DNA of 47,471 nt from an uncultured Anaeroplasma sp. (lineage in GTDB: Bacteria; Bacillota_I; Bacilli_A; Acholeplasmatales; Anaeroplasmataceae). The position numbers and the translations under genes were made by a program. The stretch covers positions 1 to 47,471 of the forward strand of contig CAMEJG010000011.1 in NCBI GenBank assembly GCA_945919465.1. Direction: 5' to 3'. Each line of letters begins with the position of its first letter. Position 1 is the stretch's first letter. The notes beneath the pieces are model-generated. The model had not been told where the DNA came from and did no database searches. It worked only from the letters and a program-made list of their open reading frames with translations. Shown here piece after piece: positions 43,957-47,471 of this stretch.

Positions 43957-45390
43957 TTATTTAACCAACTGTTTACGAATTATGAAATTCTTAATACTAT
44001 ATTTCTTTTGATGTAATATATCATCAAATATTTCAATTTTATAGCCCTTTTCAACTGAATAGATAACTGAATATATCAGCATCATAAACTCTGAATCAGT
44101 ACAAGCCTCATTAACAATATTTGAAGCTTGTATTTCATTATTTATAAAATGAGCATCCATAAAACTTTGAATTTCCCTTTCATCATATGAGCTTTTGAAA
44201 ATATCCATGAAACCTTCACCTAAATCGAAATCAGTCAATCCAACTGTATCTAATAGCTGATTGTAATTTCTCTTATAGCTTCCACGTGGTACATATAATG
44301 AATTTTCATTATCTAATACTTTAATTGATGGTAAATTGTATAATCCATCAACTAATCTCATAGCCTTATCAATTTTTCCCTTTTGATTTTCAGTTTTAAT
44401 ATGCTTCAAAATTGTATTAAGCTTACCGATAACATTATCATCCTCACTTAATAAGAATTTTATTTTACCAATAGTAGAATTGATATAATTTCTATTCTTA
44501 TTATCAATTTCTGAAATAAAATCCTCTAAAGCATTAAATGCATCTATAACCTCATCAATATTTCTTATTGCTCTTTCAATTGCAATTTCTTTTGTTTTTG
44601 TTCTTGTAATATATAGATTAGCAATAGAGTCAACAATAATAGGATCATTTTGCATATCTGTCAGTTTTGTAATTATAGATAGTCGATATCTATCAATATT
44701 ATCAGTTACCTTAAGCTTTACATAGCTCTTATCATAAACATCATTTTTATATGCAATTAGCTTATCCATCAAGTCCTTTATTTCAGTATTTTCAATAACT
44801 GATTGAATATAATCCTTCATTCTAACATCAAGTTTTCTAATAGCTCTAATTAAATGAATTGTATTAGTATATACTAAATCAAAAACTAATGAATAATCTA
44901 AAATATTTTCTTGATTTAATAGGGAATAAATTTGATAAATATAACCTTGATATTCAATTGGATTAAAATAATCTTCAGGAATTTCATCTTCATCCTCATA
45001 GAAATATGAAATATTAGGATATATTTTTAAGATTGCTTCACATATTGTAATTGCTGTATCAGAAAAATTCAAGATTTCCTCATAATCATTATTTACATCT
45101 ACATAAATCCAACCACATTCTTCCATTCTTCTTAATATATAGTTCGCAAGTTCTCTTTTATTTTTAGGACTTGCTTCCTCATCATCTTCATTTTCAACAT
45201 CATAAAAATAATCATTATGACTTTCTAAAAAGTATACCAAATCATCTACAATTATTTTTTTATCAATTCCAAGGATTGTACCTGTTTCATATACCTTGAA
45301 TACTTGTAATATACTTGCAAGATAAATTCTTTTATTTTTTGATGACAATAATGAGAAAAAATTATCTGGAACCAAATCAAAAAAATCCAT
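43957..45390 (-). CDS. jetA: JetA/MksF-like kleisin subunit
   Basis: 477 residues from the ATG at 45390, which follows GGGAGGG; the upstream ATG at 45420 would be at the transcript's very start. MDFFDLVPDNFFSLLSSKNK at the N-terminus, RRMEECGWIYVDVNNDYEE and the long helical middle match JetA-family proteins of Bacillota. It is the kleisin linking the JetC heads. First gene of the four-gene operon. No JetD (topoisomerase-VI-like nuclease) gene lies on either side. Confidence 0.86.
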   Translation of the reverse strand: MDFFDLVPDNFFSLLSSKNKRIYLASILQVFKVYETGTILGIDKKIIVDDLVYFLESHNDYFYDVENEDDEEASPKNKRELANYILRRMEECGWIYVDVNNDYEEILNFSDTAITICEAILKIYPNISYFYEDEDEIPEDYFNPIEYQGYIYQIYSLLNQENILDYSLVFDLVYTNTIHLIRAIRKLDVRMKDYIQSVIENTEIKDLMDKLIAYKNDVYDKSYVKLKVTDNIDRYRLSIITKLTDMQNDPIIVDSIANLYITRTKTKEIAIERAIRNIDEVIDAFNALEDFISEIDNKNRNYINSTIGKIKFLLSEDDNVIGKLNTILKHIKTENQKGKIDKAMRLVDGLYNLPSIKVLDNENSLYVPRGSYKRNYNQLLDTVGLTDFDLGEGFMDIFKSSYDEREIQSFMDAHFINNEIQASNIVNEACTDSEFMMLIYSVIYSVEKGYKIEIFDDILHQKKYSIKNFIIRKQLVK

Positions 45391-45421
45391 TTTTATAAGT
45401 CCCTCCCTCAAAAATAACAAT

Positions 45422-45458
45422 TATACTTTAGTATACCAAAAAAAATGTTATTTTTCAA
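45422..45458 (-). promoter_or_regulatory. Promoter of jetABC-sepF with an operator-like palindrome
   Basis: Minus strand: -35 TTGAAA (45453-45458), 17-nt spacer ending TGG, -10 TATACT (45430-45435), so it is also an extended -10 promoter. The palindrome TATACTTTAGTATA (plus, 45422-45435; 6-bp arms) covers the -10 and the space to the start site and could be a repressor site. Confidence 0.78.
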
Positions 45459-45475
45459 TCAAATGACTGATAAAA

Positions 45476-45519
45476 TAAAAAGAAAAAAGACATATTTTTT
45501 CATTAAAAATAATATGTCT
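45476..45519 (-). terminator. Intrinsic terminator of ychF
   Basis: Stem AGACATATT/AATATGTCT (9 bp) at 45488-45519 with a 14-nt loop, followed on the minus strand by TTTTTTCTTTTTATTTTA. It isolates the jet operon from the ppa-ychF unit. Confidence 0.88.
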
Positions 45520-45530
45520 TCAAATAATAA

Positions 45531-46631
45531 TTAAACATTAAATTTGAATAGGAGAATGTCTCCATCCTTAACTGGATAATCTTTACCCTCTTGTCTTACA
45601 AGACCAGCTTCTTTTGCCTTAAGCATTGAGCCACTCTTAATTAAATCATCATAAGCAACTGTTTCTGCTCTAATAAAGCCTCTTTGAAAATCTGTATGAA
45701 TTATACCTGCACATTCAGGGGCAAGCATTCCCTTTTTAAAGGTCCAAGCACGACATTCATCAGGGCCAGTTGTAAAGTAAGTTGCATAGCCTAAAAGATC
45801 ATATGTTTCTTTTACTAATCTATTTAAGCCAGGTTCTTTTACTCCATAATCATCTAAAAACATTTGCTTTTCTTCATCATCTAGTGTAGCAAGCTCTGCT
45901 TCTATTTCAGCACTTATCGCAATACATTTACAGTTAGATTCTAAAGCATATTTTTTTAGCTTTAGATATACTGGATCTGAATCCGGATTAGAAATATATT
46001 CTTCACTAATATTTGCAACATACATAAATGGCTTTGAAGTTAAAAAACCATAGTTAGCCATATATTTTTTTTCAGTATCTGAATAATCTAAGGTTCTTAA
46101 TGGCTTTTCATCTAATAAATGAGCCTCAAGCTTTTTAAGTAATGCATATTCTACTGGGGCATCATCAACCTTTGATTGAGCCTTTTTTTCAATTTTAGGG
46201 ATTCTTTTTTGAACGGAATCTAAATCTGCAAGTATCAATTCTAAATTGATAATATCTGCATCCCTAATTGGATCTACTCCGCCCTCAACATGAGTGACAT
46301 TAGAATCACTAAAGCATCTAACTACCTCTAAAATTGCATCACAATTTCTAATATTACCTAAGAATTGATTTCCTAAGCCTTCTCCTTTTGATGCTCCCTT
46401 TACTAATCCTGCAATATCTGTAAATTCACATACTGCTGGAGTAGTTTTTTTAGGATTATACATACCTGATAAAACCTTTAATCTTTCATCAGGTACCTCT
46501 ACCATACCTACATTTGGCTCAATAGTAGCGAAAGGATAATTTGCTGCTAAAGCACCTGCTTTTGTTATTGCGTTAAATAAAGTAGATTTACCTACATTAG
46601 GTAGACCTACAATTCCTGCTGTTAATGCCAT
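45531..46631 (-). CDS. ychF: Obg-family GTPase/ATPase YchF (OLA1-like)
   Basis: 366 residues. MALTAGIVGLPNVGKSTLFN, FATIEPNVGMVEVPD, DIAGLVKGASKGEGLGNQFL and the C-terminal TGS-like domain (CRAWTFKKGMLAPECAGIIH then TDFQRGFIRAE) are unmistakable. YchF prefers ATP and associates with ribosomes and stress responses. It lies 14 bp after ppa. Confidence 0.97.
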   Translation of the reverse strand: MALTAGIVGLPNVGKSTLFNAITKAGALAANYPFATIEPNVGMVEVPDERLKVLSGMYNPKKTTPAVCEFTDIAGLVKGASKGEGLGNQFLGNIRNCDAILEVVRCFSDSNVTHVEGGVDPIRDADIINLELILADLDSVQKRIPKIEKKAQSKVDDAPVEYALLKKLEAHLLDEKPLRTLDYSDTEKKYMANYGFLTSKPFMYVANISEEYISNPDSDPVYLKLKKYALESNCKCIAISAEIEAELATLDDEEKQMFLDDYGVKEPGLNRLVKETYDLLGYATYFTTGPDECRAWTFKKGMLAPECAGIIHTDFQRGFIRAETVAYDDLIKSGSMLKAKEAGLVRQEGKDYPVKDGDILLFKFNV

Positions 46632-46645
46632 TTTACTTCTCCTTA

Positions 46646-47176
46646 TTATCTTATATATAATTCATTATAAGCATCTATCGCCTGTTGAATTACAGCTTCT
46701 GCTTCCTTTGCATCACATATTTCTGTTACTAATGTTTCTTTATTTTCTAATTGTTTATATACTGTAAAGAAATGCTTAATTTCTTCAAATAAATGAATTG
46801 GTAAATCGGAAATATCATTATAGCAATTCATGGAAGGATCATTGATACAAACTGATATGATTTTTTCATCACATTCATTCTCATCAATCATTTTAACAAC
46901 ACCAATAGGACGACATCTTACTAATACTAACGGGTCAAAGGACTCATCACATAATACTAGTACATCTAGTGGGTCTTTATCCTGAGAATAGGTTCTTGGA
47001 ATAAAACCATAATTTGCAGGATAATGAGTTGAGGTAAATAGGATTCTATCAAGAATAATTAATCCTGTTTCCTTATCTAATTCATATTTCTTTTTACTTC
47101 CCTTAGGAATTTCTATACACGCAATAAATTCATTCTTTTTAATTCTATCATTATCTATATCGTGCCATATATTCAT
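46646..47176 (-). CDS. ppa: Inorganic pyrophosphatase, family I
   Basis: 176 residues. FIACIEIPKGSKKKYELDKE, YPANYGFIPRTYSQDKDPLD and VLVLCDESF, including the DxxDPLD acidic cluster, match soluble family I pyrophosphatase. It hydrolyses pyrophosphate to pull biosynthesis forward. Many Bacillota use the family II enzyme instead; family I fits the Erysipelotrichia/Mollicute side. Promoter at 47196-47224. Confidence 0.94.
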   Translation of the reverse strand: MNIWHDIDNDRIKKNEFIACIEIPKGSKKKYELDKETGLIILDRILFTSTHYPANYGFIPRTYSQDKDPLDVLVLCDESFDPLVLVRCRPIGVVKMIDENECDEKIISVCINDPSMNCYNDISDLPIHLFEEIKHFFTVYKQLENKETLVTEICDAKEAEAVIQQAIDAYNELYIR

Positions 47177-47193
47177 CGTAAAACACCTCTATG

Positions 47194-47224
47194 CTATGAT
47201 AACATAATCATAGGTATTTTTCAA
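47194..47224 (-). promoter_or_regulatory. Promoter of ppa-ychF with an inverted repeat
   Basis: Minus strand: -35 TTGAAA (47219-47224), 17-nt spacer, -10 TATCAT (47196-47201). The inverted repeat CTATGAT/ATCATAG (47194-47200 and 47207-47213) spans the -10. Confidence 0.6.
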
Positions 47225-47290
47225 GGTAAAAAAAACCTTATCATAATATTGCATTTCACAATAATAGCATAATAATCTTTTTATTTCTTA

Positions 47291-47325
47291 CAAAAAGCGT
47301 ATTGACAAAATTTAAACCAATACGC
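47291..47325 (-). terminator. Intrinsic terminator of the gene cut by the right edge
   Basis: Perfect 8-bp stem GCGTATTG/CAATACGC (47297-47325) with a 13-nt loop, followed on the minus strand by TTTTTG. It is about 48 bp after the partial gene's stop. Confidence 0.8.
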
Positions 47326-47373
47326 TCTTTAACTATCATAATAACTCTAAAATGATTCTATATTACAAATAAA

Positions 47374-47471
47374 TTATTTATCTAATATATTCTTTACCTC
47401 ATCAATTGATAAATTGACTGCTTTTGCTATCATGTCAAATGATAGTCCCATTTGATAAAGATTAAATATTA
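47374..47471 (-). CDS. C-terminus of a cut gene, Rpn/PD-(D/E)XK nuclease-type tail
   Basis: Only 32 codons are inside the window: IFNLYQMGLSFDMIAKAVNL then SIDEVKNILDK and a stop. The pattern (K/N)xxxxGLSxxxIAxAxxLSxxEVxxI is the usual C-terminal helix pair of Rpn-family recombination-promoting nucleases/putative transposases, abundant in gut Bacillota. Other helix-turn-helix tails could look the same. Confidence 0.45.
   Translation of the reverse strand, partial: IFNLYQMGLSFDMIAKAVNLSIDEVKNILDK

Noticed and set aside
39777-45390. Complete Wadjet anti-plasmid defence system
   Set aside because: JetD is not in the operon or its immediate surroundings; calling it an active plasmid-cutting system would go beyond the sequence.
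1-47471. tRNA or rRNA genes
   Set aside because: No cloverleaf with a 3' acceptor and GTTCRA-type loop, and no conserved rRNA stretches, were noticed on either strand in the gaps. A covariance-model scan would settle this.
1-47471. Genetic code 4 (UGA as tryptophan)
   Set aside because: Several genes end in UGA within ATGA overlaps with the next start, and tryptophan is written UGG throughout.

Overview
The window is AT-rich (about 30% G+C by eye) and carries Bacillota-style gene blocks: rimP-nusA-ylxR-ylxQ-infB-rbfA, ftsY-ylxM-ffh and rbgA-rnhB. UGA is a true stop: ATGA stop/start overlaps occur at 12371-12374 and 17982-17985, so this is genetic code 11 and not a mycoplasma. A fermentative, uncultured-type member of class Bacilli (Erysipelotrichales/RF39/Acholeplasma neighbourhood) fits best; this placement is inference. 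Almost every gene is on the minus strand.

Layout. 1-2425: an ABC exporter (its permease runs off the edge and may be frameshifted) with an anchored protein and a secreted protein of unknown function. 2556-3968: two small proteins flanking an Mrp-type Fe-S carrier ATPase. 3965-8222: the rimP-infB-rbfA translation/transcription operon, with a strong promoter and a leader hairpin. 8347-9609: an ankyrin-repeat protein and HU. 9715-13855: five tightly overlapping genes (HprK-like kinase, PqqD-like protein, S26 peptidase, ABC exporter, nucleotidyltransferase-like protein) that resemble a peptide-modification and export cassette without a visible precursor or cyclase. 13940-15262: a Wzz/tyrosine-kinase fusion with a damaged P-loop. 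15281-21573: greA, a YgjP-like hydrolase, a tRNA-hydroxylation pair (trhP1/trhP2) and the SRP genes ffh, ylxM and ftsY. 21663-29938: topA with an expanded zinc-finger tail, then rnhB, rbgA, a three-TM signal peptidase, a soluble SftA-like DNA translocase and a membrane protein. 30136-39275: a HAD phosphatase, a membrane-bound MutS-like ATPase, glycogen phosphorylase and branching enzyme, a DegV protein and an aminotransferase. 39276-39776: the only long gene-poor stretch, holding a strong terminator, a decayed ORF and a large inverted repeat. 39777-45390: a four-gene operon, JetA-JetB-JetC plus SepF. 45531-47471: ychF, ppa and the C-terminus of a gene cut by the window edge.

The most unusual parts are two. 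The Wadjet/MksBEF-like condensin operon (39777-45390) has a SepF cell-division gene where the JetD nuclease normally sits, which suggests a chromosome or division role rather than plasmid cleavage. The HprK/PqqD/S26/ABC/nucleotidyltransferase cassette (9715-13855) shares tailoring parts with phosphorylated lasso-peptide clusters but lacks the lasso synthetase. Both functional readings are inferences from gene content.
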